Shown here one piece after another: positions 1-12,726 of a DNA stretch of 64,000 nt. How positions within the stretch are numbered: position 1 is the first letter of the stretch; each line of letters starts with the position of its first letter. Source of the DNA: Pyxicephalus adspersus (lineage: Eukaryota; Chordata; Amphibia; Anura; Pyxicephalidae). Below the pieces are notes generated by a model. The model was not told where the DNA came from. It saw nothing but the letters and a program-made list of their open reading frames with translations, and ran no database searches. The position numbers and the translations under genes are program-made. The stretch lies in the NCBI RefSeq assembly GCF_032062135.1, contig NC_092861.1, positions 119,572,234-119,636,233 of the forward strand. The letters run 5' to 3'.

Positions 1-129
1 GAACACGGACACAACGCTGGATGAGCACAGCGGGACCAGGTAAGTGGGGAGTGAGAAAAGTACGGGGTTATCGATAATTGCAACTTTTTTTAATACGAAA
101 AAGTACGGGCTTAACGGTTGGGAGGTTAA
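1..129 (+). repeat. Right-hand end of a frog DNA-transposon family
   Basis: The stretch ends in an inverted-repeat-like terminus (ggttgggaggttaa) and carries the motif ggaccaggtaag. The same motif occurs near 15,630 in the host element around the LINE, so both are copies of one family. The left part lies outside the window. Family assignment beyond 'terminal-inverted-repeat DNA element' is not possible from this fragment. Confidence 0.5.
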
Positions 130-1066
130 TGACCATTTCCTGATCTGTACATCACAGAGTTGAATGTTTTTTCAAAGTCAAACCATTATATCTGGGACTG
201 GGTACCAAGGTGTAACAAAGATCCACAGTAAAAAAAAGAGAAGGATAGAAAGGCAATATTCTAAAAGTAAATGATACATTAAATAATGATTCATGTATTG
301 TACACAACACAAAAACACACATTTATAATGAAAATAATATTTAAAGACATTTATTGCACAAATCTCCAAGACATTTATTGCACAAATCCATCACTGTGAC
401 TACAAACGGGAGAAACGGAAATTCCAGTGATCAGATGCTCAAGATAAAGTTAATGAGCAGCTTGATCAGCTCATTAAGAATTATAAGCTTCCCACAAAGG
501 TCACCCCTTGTGGGAAAAAAAAACAACTTTAGAAACACCTTTGAGTAGATTTATAAAGCTGAGAATCTGACATATACCAAACTTACTGCAAATCCTCCTG
601 ATGCATGTGTTTTAATGACAGTAATTGATTAAACATGTGTTTTACTGTTTGGTAAAGTAGCTAAGAAAAAACAACTTGGCTAATTGCCTAATTTGTAGAG
701 GTCATAAAGTACCCATAGACACTTAATGCTCTCTAGGTCCATCCACAATCAGTCAAACTATAAGTAAACCTAATTTAAGGGTCTGTGTTCACAGAGCTTT
801 GTTTGCACCAGAATTTCTTCACTCTCTATACAAAAGTATGGGAAGGCAAAAATAGGTAAAACGCAGCTTGATACAGCTTAGAAGAACTGCAGGTTAAAAG
901 ACAAGGTTAGAAGGGTAAAAAAAAAATAGCTCACATAAAAGCATTTGCTAGCTAAATTAATCTAAAACCACTCTGCATCTGTTCATGTAGACAAGACCTA
1001 TTACCATGGTTCACTCCTATTTCCTTCTATATCTGACTATAAATGAGTAAAAATATACATTCTTAC
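130..1066. other. Presumed ACOXL intron, nothing recognised
   Basis: AT-rich sequence downstream (minus-strand sense) of the exon at 1,067-1,163. A short direct repeat (gacatttattgcacaaatc) occurs at about 344 and 370. No exon, RNA gene or recognisable transposon was found. Confidence 0.5.
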
Positions 1067-1163
1067 CATCTCCCGAAATGCCTGTTGAACCAGCGGTAAG
1101 CTTAAAATAAATTTCAATCTTTCGAATGTCAGGTCCCTCATTTCATCCAAACTTAAGTCATAT
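1067..1163 (-). CDS. ACOXL: ACOXL-like coding exon 2 (acyl-CoA oxidase family N-terminal region)
   Basis: A 97-nt minus-strand exon with a strong acceptor (ttgttttcttcacag) and donor (gtaaga). It starts with one base completing a split Arg codon and then encodes 32 residues beginning YDLSLDEMRDLTFERLKF. The pattern DLSL-x-E-x-R-(D/E)L-x-F matches the N-terminal helical domain of peroxisomal acyl-CoA oxidases, as in the ACOX3 stretch following the PLF motif. The phase (1+96 nt) fits exactly to the exon at 29,003-29,130, giving PLFQQR-YDLSLDEM. The exon ends in phase 0, and the next exon lies beyond the left edge. In mammals ACOXL is the divergent neighbour of BUB1, which agrees with the strand seen here. 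Function in peroxisomal beta-oxidation is inferred from the family; the FAD-binding and catalytic parts are outside the window. Confidence 0.65.
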
Positions 1164-1238
1164 CTGTGAAGAAAACAAACACAAAAAAAGCTTTAGTGAG
1201 TGATATTTTTTCTGAAATTACTCATATAAAAACATAAT

Positions 1239-1426
1239 GGGCCTGATTGATTAGATATATTAATATATTATAAAATAAAAAAAAATATATAAAAATATTA
1301 AAATATTTTGCAATTTGCTAGCAAATGTTTTGAATCCTGGACCAGATCCATTCCAGGTGTGCTGGATCACCCAGCTTCACTGATGAAAGTGTATCCAGCA
1401 TTGGAGAGCTTTAATAAATCAGGCCC
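1239..1426. repeat. Palindromic MITE copy 1 (left arm degraded)
   Basis: Ends gggcctgatt... and ...aaatcaggccc are inverted, and the element is flanked by AAT on both sides (1,236-1,238 and 1,427-1,429). The left arm is replaced by AT-rich sequence. The right arm keeps the family core (tgctggatcacccagcttca). Lies in the presumed ACOXL intron. Confidence 0.75.
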
Positions 1427-1429
1427 AAT

Positions 1430-2325
1430 GTAATGGGTTCTTAATTGGTTCAGCTGCTCTTCTCTAAACCCTAAAACACAAGAATAAGATTTTAATTATG
1501 AATAAAAATACATTTTGGACTCAAAACACAAGACCAATGATTATGCATTTTCATCAGTTTTACTATGGAATTCCACTCCAGATGCCCTGTAAAGCCCTTG
1601 GCATATAAGAGCTTCCTATTCAGAGCCATGAAGTTCTATCAACCATATGCAGTGAAATGATATTGTAAAACTGTGAAAACTCAATATCCAGCCTCCATCC
1701 TCACCTTGAAAACAACCCAGGTTTCCCCAGTTCATTGAACTATGTTCTGTTCTGTTCTGTATTTCAACAAGCTTAATCCTTGCTTTGCTCTTAAGTGTTT
1801 GGGTTTATAGCATTACTTTATTAAGCAACTGAACGGAGTACTTTCTAGTAACAGGCAAAATGAAACGTCCTGGCAAGCAGAAATGAGGACAATAAAACAG
1901 TCATGCATCATTTGCTTCAACAAACTTGGCATTTCATCCAAAGTTAAAATAAATTAACTTCTGCTCTTTAAATAAGCCGTGTCAGAATTCATTTTTAAGA
2001 TGACATACTCCAGATACATCTATTATTTCTTCATGAGCAACCAAAGCCAAGACTTGTGTATTCTTCCACAGGTGTTCTATATTAATACCACTGATAATGA
2101 CTAACCAGGTTTTTTAATGCCAAAACTAGTTTGAATTTTAATGATCAACATTAGTCATTTAAGTTATTTACTAATGGCAAGCAAACATAAAGAAACATAC
2201 CTATACATATGTAAACAAGCTAATTTATATATGTTAGGATCATGATCAGGAGTTACTAGACAGGAAGTCAATTCTATTGCCAACACTGGAGCATGCCCTA
2301 TGCTTCATTATACCAATTGTTGGCA
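1430..2325. other. Intronic sequence, nothing recognised
   Basis: AT-rich, with no exon-like open frame with good splice sites and no clear repeat termini. Confidence 0.4.
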
Positions 2326-2327
2326 TA

Positions 2328-3865
2328 CAGTCCTGTGAAAGAATTAGGAAACCTTATGAAAGCCTTTGTGTTTTTTGTTACTTTCTTGGACATATGGATA
2401 TTTAATCTCAATTTTAACATTACTGGGCGATTCCAACAATTTAACAAAAAAATTAAAACTGAAGAAAAAACTTTTCAAAATTTTCACATTTATTCCCACT
2501 TAAAATGGCTCAAATCACACACACGTGTATCACATCAGGTGCTCATGATTAGAACATTGTTACTCAGCATTTTGAAGGTGGTTTGTCCTATATAAAACCT
2601 CAGATATTTAGTTTAGTGCTCCTGATTGTTGAGGTGAGAGTGAACACCATGGTGAGATCAAAAGAGCCGTATGAGGCCTTCAGAAAGATGATTGTAGCAG
2701 CTTACAAGTCTGATAAAGGATTTAAAAAGATCTGAAAATAATGTGAAATCAGCAATTCCACTATCTGCAAAATAGTCTACAAGGGGAGGACTTTCTAAAC
2801 AGCTGCCAACATGCCCAGGTCTGGCTGTCCAAGCAAGTTCACAAGATGCTAAAAGAAGCCTCCAACAACCCTAAAATGTCATCACGGGAGCTACAGCAGG
2901 CTCTTGCTACTGTTAATGTGAAAGTGCATGCCTTACAATCAGAAAAAGACTGCACAACTTAAAGGTACATGGGAGCTGTGCAGGGAGGAAACCTTTGCTC
3001 TCTAAGAGAAACATCAAGGCCAGACGAAGTTTGTCAGAGATAATGTAGACAAAAACCTTCTGGAATAATTGCTCCTTGGACAGATGAGTCTAAAATTAAT
3101 TTATTTGGTCACAAGAAGAGAGGACTTGTTTTGTGTAAACCAAATATAGCATTCCATGAAAGGAACCTCATACCAATTGCAATTGGAAGTGTCATGGATT
3201 GGGCATGCTTTGCTGCAGCAGGACCTGACCAGCTCACTATCATAGAATCCACCATGAATTTTACAGTGTATCAGAGGGTGTGCTTGAGGAACATGTGAGA
3301 CCATCTGTAAGAAAATTAAAGCTGAAGCGGAACTGGACCCTGCAACACGACAATGACCCAAAACATACCAGTAAATCCACCAAAGATTGGCTGAAAACTA
3401 AGAAATGGTCCTGGAGTGACTCAAATGGTCCTGGAGTGAGTCAAAGCCCAGATCTTAATCCCATTGAGATGCTGTGGGGTAATGTGAAATAGGCTGTACA
3501 TGCAAGAAACCTCTCAAACATCAAACAGCTGAAAGAATTCTGCATTGAGGAGCAGGACAAACTTTCCTCAGACCGATGTCAGAGACAGCTAGATGGCTAC
3601 ATGAAGCATCTCACTGCAGTTTTTTCAGCCAAAGGAGGTAACACTAGCTATTATGGGGGTAGGCAGTCCTATTTTTTTCTCAGTTAGAATACACATTTTT
3701 GTTGATATCTTTTGTTTATTGAATAAATCACGGTTATTTTTTATCTTTACTTGCAATGAAATCACTTCTTAGCCTGAGATAAATAAAAAAAGGATTAGAC
3801 ATCAATATGTAAACATTTCTTAGGAACTTAATATGTAATGGGGTGTCCTAATTTTTTCACATGAC
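2328..3865 (+). mobile_element. Degenerate Tc1/mariner element
   Basis: About 1.54 kb, flanked by TA (2,326-2,327 and 3,866-3,867). The left end (cagtcctgtgaaagaatta) and the reverse complement of the right end (gtcatgtgaaaaaatta) form the terminal inverted repeat. The interior encodes a Tc1-type transposase with many stops and frameshifts, starting near 2,649 (MVRSKEPYEAFRKMIVAAY) and ending with the well-preserved C-terminal part at 3,280-3,492. It is a dead copy in the presumed ACOXL intron. Confidence 0.85.
2649..3492 (+). pseudogene. Tc1-like transposase pseudogene
   Basis: The reading opens with a helix-turn-helix-like N-terminus and is broken repeatedly by stops and frame changes. The C-terminal piece (3,280-3,492) carries the Tc1 signatures [17 protein letters not shown] and [17 protein letters not shown]. 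The first Asp and the PDLNPIE block of the DDE catalytic fold are recognisable. A short internal duplication (about 3,404-3,436, 'tcaaatggtcctggagtga') interrupts the region between these motifs. Not expected to make protein. Confidence 0.85.
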
Positions 3866-3867
3866 TA

Positions 3868-5513
3868 AATTTCTTCTTTTGCTCCTGTTGGTCCATCCTC
3901 TAACTATAAAGAAGTCTATGTGAGGAACAGCAGCAAAATAAGAATATAAAGAATACCTCCACCTCACCCAGCAAACAAACATTACTAGGGTGACAACTCT
4001 ACTGCTGCTTGGGGGACCACTTGGCTGGCATTGTCACCCTAACACAGAAAGACAAAATGCAGCCTTTACCTAACAAGAACAACAATTTAAAAGACATGAA
4101 ATTAGGGTAAAGTTTTATCTTCTACAGCCTTACTGTAAAACTTTTTTAACCTGACAACAGATTAGGTTGGAGGAAACATTACCACACAAGTCATTTAGAG
4201 ATCTATTTACAAAGCAGTCAATCTGACATTCATTCAAACTTCCCTAGTGAAAAATCAATTTACTGTTATTAAAACACATGAACCTGGAAGATTCTCCACT
4301 ATGTAATGTTTCAGAGAATGCCATATTCACTGCTTTATACAAAAATGTGTATAAAATACCCCTTAGTAAATTAATGTTTATAAACTAACTTTGCATTACA
4401 ACTGCCAGCGTCTGTAATTTCTTGCAACTGCAAAGTTGGAGCATTTTGTGCAGAGGTCCCCGATGAATCCTATAGCCTGATTGTGTGATTGGCACTGTTA
4501 CAGGTACATTTACATTTACTGGGATTCAATCCAGATACAGTTTCATTTCTCTCTAAAAAGCTATTTCTTGTTCAAGAGACAAACACTGAAACTTTTCTTG
4601 GTAACAGTCTTGGCCACACACTTCCCTAATATACAGTTCCATGTTTCTATATTCTAGATGTGCTAAAGTGTCAGGAGTTTCCTGACACTAAGTGTAATAT
4701 ATTGAAAAAAAATTACATTACACATGAGTTAATTTTTACGTTTCTACTCAAGATTCACCCTATTTTACACAAAAATTTACAAATGCTTCAAACTGGATTC
4801 ATCCATTTTTCTAATTGATACCAGTGTAAATTTTGGGTTGGTGAAAAATAAAACATTTATTAATAGGCTCCATGTATACAGGTACAGCAACAACTAAGAA
4901 AGAAAACTGCTGACATTACAAATACCCAAAAAAATGACTTTGGGTATATTCTTTTATTGTGATTTTTTTTGTCTTTAAAAGCATTTTCATCGTGATGGAT
5001 TATTAGCTCTGTAAAAGTTCCAACATGAACTAAGCTACGAACGAGTAATTCACACTGGAGTTAAGCAGGTGAACAGGTAACAGGGAATGTGGGCTATTAT
5101 GAGAACCTGCTGCTATTCCCCAAAAAAACAAACTGTCAGGTTCACTCTAAAAAAAATAATCTCGCTCCTTAAAAGTGTGTATGTAAATGAGGGCTGGAGG
5201 TCCCTGGAAGGTACCCATAACAAAAGAACTATGAGCTATCATAACTATTATTTATAAAATTATAACTAATATTTTTCATGTATACTACAGCCATGGTCAA
5301 CCTCTATTGTGAAGTTTCCACATGTGGATTACCTAAATCTTTTTGTGTTGACTGCTTTTATTTTATACTTATTCTAGTGACATAAGCACAGTGTACAGTT
5401 ACAATATGAATGTAAATAAATAAAAAATGTTTTCATTGGTCAGCCTACACTTAATAACAGGGTCAATGTTGTTGTTTTTTTTTTTTTGTACAGTGTACAA
5501 AATAAAAAAGTCC
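3868..5513. other. Intronic sequence, no gene seen
   Basis: Presumed ACOXL intron. Only a short stem (agggtgaca/tgtcaccct, about 3,988-4,040) and poly-T near 5,475-5,487 stand out. No exon or complete element was identified. Confidence 0.4.
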
Positions 5514-5516
5514 TAA

Positions 5517-5871
5517 GGCTACATACACACGTGCAATAATTAACGGTGGAAAATGAACGAATAATGACAGATCAACAATTATTCACCATTAGTTCAGATC
5601 TAATCCACTAGATACAATCGTTTGAACAATGCAGGAAGTGACTTGTATCAGAGAAAGTGTACAGCAGAACAATCCACTATCACTAAACGACCCTATACAC
5701 AACAGATAGCGAAAGATTGTTGCCCAATCACATCCGCCGGGACAGACGTTTGTTTCCAGTGACATTCCTCGTTCTTTGCGGTCATTGGCCTGTTGTTTTG
5801 TTAACGATTATCGGACGATCTGTCATTAGTTGTTCAATTACAACGATAATTATTGCACGTGTGTAGGTAGC
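5517..5871. repeat. PIF/Harbinger-like MITE, copy a
   Basis: Ends ggctacatacacacgtgcaat and attgcacgtgtgtaggtagc are inverted repeats. The left flank is TAA (5,514-5,516) and the right flank is AAA. Internal sequence shows alternating gaacgat/atcgttc motifs shared with the copies at 20,836 and 56,912. Confidence 0.8.
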
Positions 5872-5974
5872 AAATGTAAAACAATCCCCTCTGGATGATC
5901 AAAGGACATTGCAAAGATTTTAGGAAACTTTTCAGTTGATTCATGCCTGTCTTTAATTTGATGGAGTATGTAGG

Positions 5975-6105
5975 CTCTTTAGGGCAGGGTCCTTTACTCC
6001 TCATCTCTATCTGTCTGTATCATTTGCAATCCCTATTTAATGTACAACACTATGTAATATGTTGGCAGTGTGTATTATTAAAATAATATTAATATAAATA
6101 ATAAT
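5975..6105 (+). repeat. SINE/CR1-like 3' tail fragment
   Basis: Contains the common tail block (gggcagggtcc, ctatttaatgtacaacac, aatatgttgg) also present at 10,381, 34,296 and 50,646, ending in an AT-rich ATT-repeat tail. Confidence 0.6.
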
Positions 6106-7444
6106 GTTCTATGGAAAAAAATTCTGAATAGGATTGTCTGGTTCAGTTTATTTAGCTGGTGCACCTCCTATGCGCTCTTGCTGCATTGTTTGCCTCCCCT
6201 TAGAAATAATTCACCCTTAGAATCCTCTCACTGAAAATTACATTCCTATTGCATGGTGTTCTGTTACAATAATTCCACCCCATCAAATGATCCTACCCAA
6301 ACACAGAGAATGCCTGAAATCTGACTTTTATCTCATGGAAAAATCAGTGAGCTAAATATACAAGCAAGAAATTACATTTATGGTCAAATTCCTGTATACG
6401 AACAGTGTACAGAAGGACTCCAGGTTACCATGCTTGGATTTCATTTTAAATCTTTAAAATATCTTTTATAATATTTTATAATAAAAAATCTTTTAAATAT
6501 TTTTAATATTTTAGTGTCTGAAGACTGAAATGCAAAAGATCACTAATTCAAACATTCAATTGTGTAGCAATTGTATGTACTACACTACCATTATATTTTT
6601 TTACTATAAAAGTTAAACTTTTTATTTAAAAATTGCAAAACTGACACTGTATTCTGGCAGTCAAATTAGCCATAGCCAAGTGATAATTAGGTCAATGAAT
6701 ATTGATACCAATTATTTCTGGCTATGAAATGGTTAATACTATTTTATTATTGATATTTATATGAATAAAATAGGAGACATTATCCATCATTAAGCTCTAC
6801 TAGACTGTAAAATAAATGTGAGACATGTAGAAGGAAGAAGCAGAATAAAAGTTGAAAGTGAGTAGAGTTCAGCAATATTCAGGCAGCAGATGCACTATTT
6901 CAGCAAGTAGAGACAATCTCATATAATAGTTCAGATTGAAGTCAATATCAGACGGCCAATAAAGGTACAAGCCAAAGTTCTGCCAGGAGCAAGCAACATA
7001 AAAACAGGTCCAAAAGAAGTCAAAAGACAAGCCAGGCCCTCACGAGTGATCAGAAGCAAAGCTCTAGTCACAGTGATAGCTAAAGACGACATAGAACTCA
7101 ACCTTAACTTCAAATGCACATTCAGAAGTAACCATCAGGCCACGAATGAGTATGTTCATGTGCCTGCAACGACTCGTGGTCACAACCATAAATCTGACTT
7201 TGCTGACATACAGGTATAACCCTGCCCTGCTGCAGATACTAGCACATATAATTGATACTAACAAATTCTAGGACCTGCCAGAGTGGCTCGGATGGCTCAG
7301 GACACTGTGCAACTAATTGAAAAATTGACCTTGGTATGAATGGGTGCAATATGGATGCATGCAGGAACAATAATAAAAACTGAAAATCTAAAATTTCCAG
7401 GAGCTACCAAGAGCAGACAAACTGTTATAGATATTTTATTAGGC

Positions 7445-7447
<3 letters not shown>
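6106..7447. other. Intronic sequence, unassigned
   Basis: Presumed ACOXL intron. The block 6,840-7,320 has a mixed composition that may be an old repeat, but I see no termini or second copy. No gene supported. Confidence 0.35.

Positions 7448-7503
<56 letters not shown>
7448..7503. repeat. (TA)n microsatellite
   Basis: About 28 uninterrupted TA units. Confidence 0.95.
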
Positions 7504-7504
<1 letters not shown>

Positions 7505-7508
<4 letters not shown>

Positions 7509-8614
7509 TATTGCTACAGGACCATTTTAAAGAAAATCCATACTATAATGGGTGGCCCTTTCAGACACACAATGTCAAACAATGCGTCTGACAGCTCCTG
7601 GCCGCACACCAAACTGCTGCTGTGCCACCAGGCAAGGTAAATTGTACTGCAGGCAACATTCTTCAGACCACACTGTCACTGACCACATGTCACTTTTGTA
7701 AACCGTGCTGCAATCTGCTGTGGTGGCACTTGAATAGGAGAGGTTAGGACTGTGGTTGAGCCCGTGACAGACTGGTACATCTCACAAGGTGTAGTAGTAA
7801 ACACTAACTTGCTTGTTGTCTTCAGTATTTTCACAATCACATAATCAGAACAAACATGTAAGCACTGAAATCAGAGCAAAGCCAGAACTTGTTTCAGGCC
7901 CATGACTCAGAAATACAGAAGCCAGTGTGGCATACAAACAACTGACATTTTTGGAAAATCCTTGACTATTATTTTTGTTTTATTATTCTGCTATATCAGA
8001 TAATGCCACTAGATGGTGGTAGAGGCCAACATATAAAAATAAATAAAGTAAGTCTAACAAGCAGTACATTTTATGTGTTTTTTTCTGCAAATATTCACAT
8101 AAATGTAAAAAATGCTTTTCATGAACTTTTTACATTTTACCTAAAAATAACAGATTAGAAAAAAATTTACATTTATGAAAGTATAAAGCTAACTCTATTC
8201 AATTTATAACATTTACTATGTGCCTGATTACATTACTGGTGTTACCAACTTGTGTTTGGCTTTCTCGACTTGATAAAAAGCTATATATATTGCCTAAGGC
8301 TGTTGCAGAGTATTCAGTGTGCATGAACATAAAGTCCATTTAAAATTACATCCTATTTGTTATTTAGCTAATTTAATGATTAAGCATTACTTATGGTATA
8401 CCTTGATCATTCAGCAAGCAGAACTCGGCCTGTCAAATGCCTAGGGTGTTGCTTATGATAATAATAAAGTATAATTAAAGTAAAACATCTGGAATTGTGC
8501 AACAATCAGCTTCCCATTTGATTTTTTTTAATGTAGAGAAAACAGAAAATAAGCTTTTAATTGATAAGTAAACAAACCAGGAAGTCTTAGTGTGACAGTA
8601 TGCAATAGACTCAC
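7505..8614. other. Intronic sequence, unassigned
   Basis: Presumed ACOXL intron. No coding exon or complete repeat recognised. Confidence 0.35.
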
Positions 8615-8684
8615 TTTTTCCCCCATTTAAAGCTTCCTCTCTGAATAACACTTGGTCATATACATTGGCAGCCTTAAGTATACT
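8615..8684 (-). other. Exon-like block, possible cryptic or poison exon of the ACOXL-like gene
   Basis: A 70-nt minus-strand stretch bounded by a polypyrimidine acceptor (ttttccccttgtttcag) and a consensus donor (gtgagt). One frame is open (SILKAANVYDQVLFREEAL). However, the exons at 29,003 and 1,067 already join in phase, and inserting these 70 nt would bring an in-frame stop inside the block. It is therefore either a chance splice-site pair or an alternative exon that would truncate the protein. Confidence 0.25.
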
Positions 8685-10380
8685 CTGAAACAAGGGGAAA
8701 ATATGTTTTTACTCATATGATATTGCTTAGGAACCAATGCATGTCATATTTATATGGGTAATGATTTGGGAGAAAAGTGTATAGTTTGGTATTATGCCAG
8801 ACTTTAATTTTGCTTTAATGGCCAATCCCAGGAAAAATTTTAAAACAGCATTTTTTTTTAACAAAACCCTCTGGCCCTGTTCCGCACAACTCCAACTTTC
8901 CCTTCTGTCTTGAACAGGTGAACATGCTCCTTTACAGTACTAAAACTTCTAACTTTTTTCGTGCATTGTGTACTAGCAGCTGCAGCAATTTAGACCACAT
9001 CAACATCAGAGGACATGGGCATCTTTCAGCCATTCTCTCTCCAGCCTAATAGTGCCTAGCCCAACACTTTAATTTGCACTTAGAGTCAAGGACGCTCTGC
9101 ATTACATGTGAGCATTACCACAACTTCTCTTTTCCAGGGAGATATGTACAGCCCCATGCTGGCTTCTTCCATCAGCTATAATCTGCTTGCATTTCATAGA
9201 GAAGCACAAAGACCTTGTAATTATATCACTGTGTCTAAAATCAGGTATGCAATTAAAAAGAATTTAAAATATTTTATTAGAATGTTATGAAAAAATGTTG
9301 TGAATAAAGATGACATAAAGGACCAGTAAAAAAAAAAAAAGAAACATACAATACGATATATCACTTGCGATTGGGAGAAGGGGGAAAAAAATCAGGAAGC
9401 AATACACACGGTAGAATAAGATTATTAAAGTAAAGCGCTTAAGTAGGTAGTAGTAGTAGTAAGAGTTTATTATCGCTTTAACAAGCACATAAAGGTTAGA
9501 AAAAAATGTGTATTTCCTAAGGATGTATGAAATTGCACTCAAAGCACAAAGTCTACAGACATTGGAGTAAGGTTGAAGGTAGCAGCAACAACATTTTGCA
9601 CTGATTCCTCCCTTGCAGGAACTGGTTTATCTAGTGAATGACACATAAGGGAAACAGTGTTTGCTAATATTAGGGAAAGGCAAGATGAAGCTCCCAAAAC
9701 AGTTAATATAATGACAAGACTCTTTCTATAAATAGGGATAGGTAAAGGTTATGGGAAGGAAACACAAAACGTATGCACTAGAAAATTGAAATGTACACTA
9801 ATCTTAAAGCAGAATTGTACCCAGACCCTCCCAAACCACCATTCACATTCTTCTGGATTTTTTTAAACCTTTTTTCTAGGGGTCTTCTAACAGATTTTTG
9901 GTTTGGGGGCATCACAAGTCCTTCCTCCTCTTCTCCAGAGGAACACCATTCAAGTACTCAATCCAGGCTGATATGGTATATAAGTACATTCAATTTTACA
10001 AAAGCTAAATTTTACTTTAAATGAAGAATTGACCACTTGTGTTAGATTTATGATGGAAGAATATATTGTATTTTGCAGCCTAGCTTTGCTTTATTTACAA
10101 CTTACAGGATTTTTGCAAAAAGATTATTCAAAATAAGATTAGAAAAAAGTAAAACCAAAAAGAAACTGAAAATCCACAATTATACCAACATTGAGGAAAG
10201 CAACCCACTATCAAAAATAATCAATGGTACTTGGTTGAGAGTGGTTTGAAATAACAGAATATTTTAGGAAAAAGAGGTAGTAATGTAGTTATGATCCTGT
10301 AAATTACCAGCCAAATAAAATTTGTTTGATATATTATTATTATCTCACTTCCTATTGGGTAGGACTTCTCCCACCTCCTA
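8685..10380. other. Intronic sequence, unassigned
   Basis: AT-rich with short simple runs, for example a (TAG)n stretch near 9,447-9,461. No gene supported. Confidence 0.35.
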
Positions 10381-10510
10381 GATTGTAAGCTCCTCGGGGC
10401 AGGGTCCTCTCCTCCTGTGTCACTGTCTGTATTTGTCTGGCATTTCCAACCCCTATTTAATGTACAGCGCTGCATAATTTGTTGGTGCTACATACATCTT
10501 GTGTATTAAT
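10381..10510 (+). repeat. SINE/CR1-like 3' tail fragment
   Basis: Block gattgtaagctcctcgggg ... cccctatttaatgtacagcg ... ttgttggtgctacat, followed by an ATT-rich tail. Same family as 5,975, 34,296 and 50,646. Confidence 0.7.
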
Positions 10511-11261
10511 AATTATTTTATTATTATTAATATTATTATTAAAAATATTATTAATAAACATCACTGGGGGGCTGTAGCCAGGTGTTCAAAGAGTAAGCAG
10601 AGCAACACACAACAAATTTAGTGTTCCCAGTTGTTTGTGCTATAGGTATCCAGTTACCCTTATAATTGTTGTTGCTATTTACTGCCTACCTGTTGAACAC
10701 GCCACCAGGATCTCTACACCTTATGTTCTGTTTGCATATAGTAAGACCAAAAGCAAAAAAAATGTTTCATTTTATGCACATAGAATCTCTAATGATACTG
10801 TAATCTGCTGAGGATTCCATTTAAAATATGTGCATCAGATATATGTACTACCTCTAAGTATAACAAGTTAGATCTCTATATAGGGCCTTGGAAAAGAAAA
10901 ATAAAATCTGTTATTTGCACATTTTTCTATTCTCCTTCTTCATTTTACAAAGATGACTCCACCAGGACTGCCTATTAATGTGCAGATGAAGAATAGGATT
11001 AATCAAGCAGTCTGGGGAACATGAATAGTGGCAGATAATATAACCACCATCTGTGCTTCTGACCTTTTCTACGCTGTCTTTCCACAAAGTAGGGTGACAG
11101 CAAGCTGCGTCATTTACATGCAATATTGCTGGGAGAATGAAGGACAACAATATATGCGAATAGTTATAAGGAATCTAATTCTGATTATAAACAGTGCTGA
11201 TATATAAAGCAGAACTTTACAAAAAAGTCTATAGACACTAACTGCCTCTCACAATGTAATG

Positions 11262-11263
<2 letters not shown>
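10511..11263. other. Intronic sequence, unassigned
   Basis: ATT-rich start (tail of the preceding repeat), then unremarkable sequence. No gene seen. Confidence 0.35.

Positions 11264-11309
<46 letters not shown>
11264..11309. repeat. (TA)n microsatellite
   Basis: About 23 TA units. Confidence 0.95.
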
Positions 11310-11312
<3 letters not shown>

Positions 11313-11939
11313 TCTTTTGCACATTACCCCTGAGCACTTTCAACAACATGCAAATTTTTTTTTTCCATGAAGCAATGTGATTGGTTGAATAAACATCGCA
11401 GGCTCAGGCAGATTGTATTTCCCAAAACCGAATATGAAAAGTCATGAATGCATATTTTAGAGGTGGGGACATGGAAAGCGCCATCTTTTTTTATATAATG
11501 ATGAAATAAATGGTTGATTTATTCATTTGACATCCTTAAAGGGTTGAACTGCCAACTGTTATTGGAGAGCTCTGGGAGATGCTCAGCCATGGGGACCTCT
11601 AGGGCTGTCCAGGCTGCATGATTTGCTTCTGAACTGCCTGCCCGAGCCTTGGGGGTCCTCAAGGGGCTGTTTAAGCTGCCTGTGAAGAATTTACCACCCA
11701 CCTGTACCAGATCTATATAAATATACAACACAAGAATTTACATAGACAACATACAACACATACATATACAACACGTTATGTCAGCAAATGACCCCCCACC
11801 ATATTATACGCTGTCTGATAGCTGCCCCCTCCCTACAGAAGAACATGGAGGGCAAAATAAAGTTACACCCCCTGTTCTGTTAACACACATACAGATGTTA
11901 GGGTCCGCAGATTTGGTATCTCTTCTTTTTACATTCTTT

Positions 11940-12150
11940 TCTCATCCGGTTTCCTCCCACATCCCCAAACATGCAGCTGGGTTATTTGTCTCCCCCCAAT
12001 ATTGCCCTTGGACTGTATTAAAGACATATGACTGAGGTAGGGACATTAGATTGTGGGCCCTTAGAGGGGCAGCTAGTCACATGATTATACAGCGCTACAG
12101 CGAGTAATGAAGGCGCTATATAAATACTGTGTAGTAATAATAATATTAAT
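11940..12150 (+). repeat. tRNA-derived SINE, 5'-truncated copy
   Basis: Contains the body of the SINE family seen at 38,165 and 47,124: ggtttcctcccacat, caaacatgcagctgggtt, gacattagattgtg, gcgctatataaatactgtgt, and a TAA-rich tail. The tRNA-like head is absent. Confidence 0.7.
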
Positions 12151-12520
12151 AACTAGCTGATAACCTCACATTGCCCGGTTATTTATTTACTGCAATTTTA
12201 TATTATACAGGAAAAGGAAAAAAATAAAGCTATAGTGCTTTTCTTGTCTAAGGTGTTGTTTAATTTTTTTGCATTTGAATGCATTCGGCCAATTGCCTTA
12301 CCTTTTCTCGAAGGCATTATTACAGGACAGAAATTTGTAAAAGAGTCCAAAAAAAGTATGTAAAAATATAAGGCACACTGACACTGAGCAATACATACAC
12401 ACATACATACATATATGCAAATATATCTCTGACATATACCACAGCGCTGTACAAAGATGTCTCTATGCGTTTTTGAGTGATGGTGGAACATACATACACA
12501 CAAATACATACATCCGATTT

Positions 12521-12552
<32 letters not shown>
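12521..12552. repeat. (TA)n microsatellite
   Basis: Short TA-rich run next to further ataca-type simple sequence (12,390-12,510). Confidence 0.85.
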
Positions 12553-12715
12553 GATTTAGCTGTTTGTCTGGAGTCTAACTAAAAACTGTGAGAAGAAAAG
12601 TTCCTTAACCTCCTGGGCGGTTCATTTCTGTCTGGATTTATATGCCTAAAAGCGGTACATTGTTTTCATGAGTATATTAAGGTTTGAAACACAAAATTAT
12701 GTCAAAATAATAAAT

Positions 12716-12726
12716 CAAATACATTT
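12716..12726. repeat. LINE target-site duplication, left copy
   Basis: CAAATACATTT, identical to 15,313-15,323 at the other end of the LINE. Confidence 0.7.

Noticed and set aside
7340..7591. 83-codon frame with a run of Tyr-Ile repeats
   Set aside because: It is a translation of the (TA)n microsatellite; no splice sites or family match.
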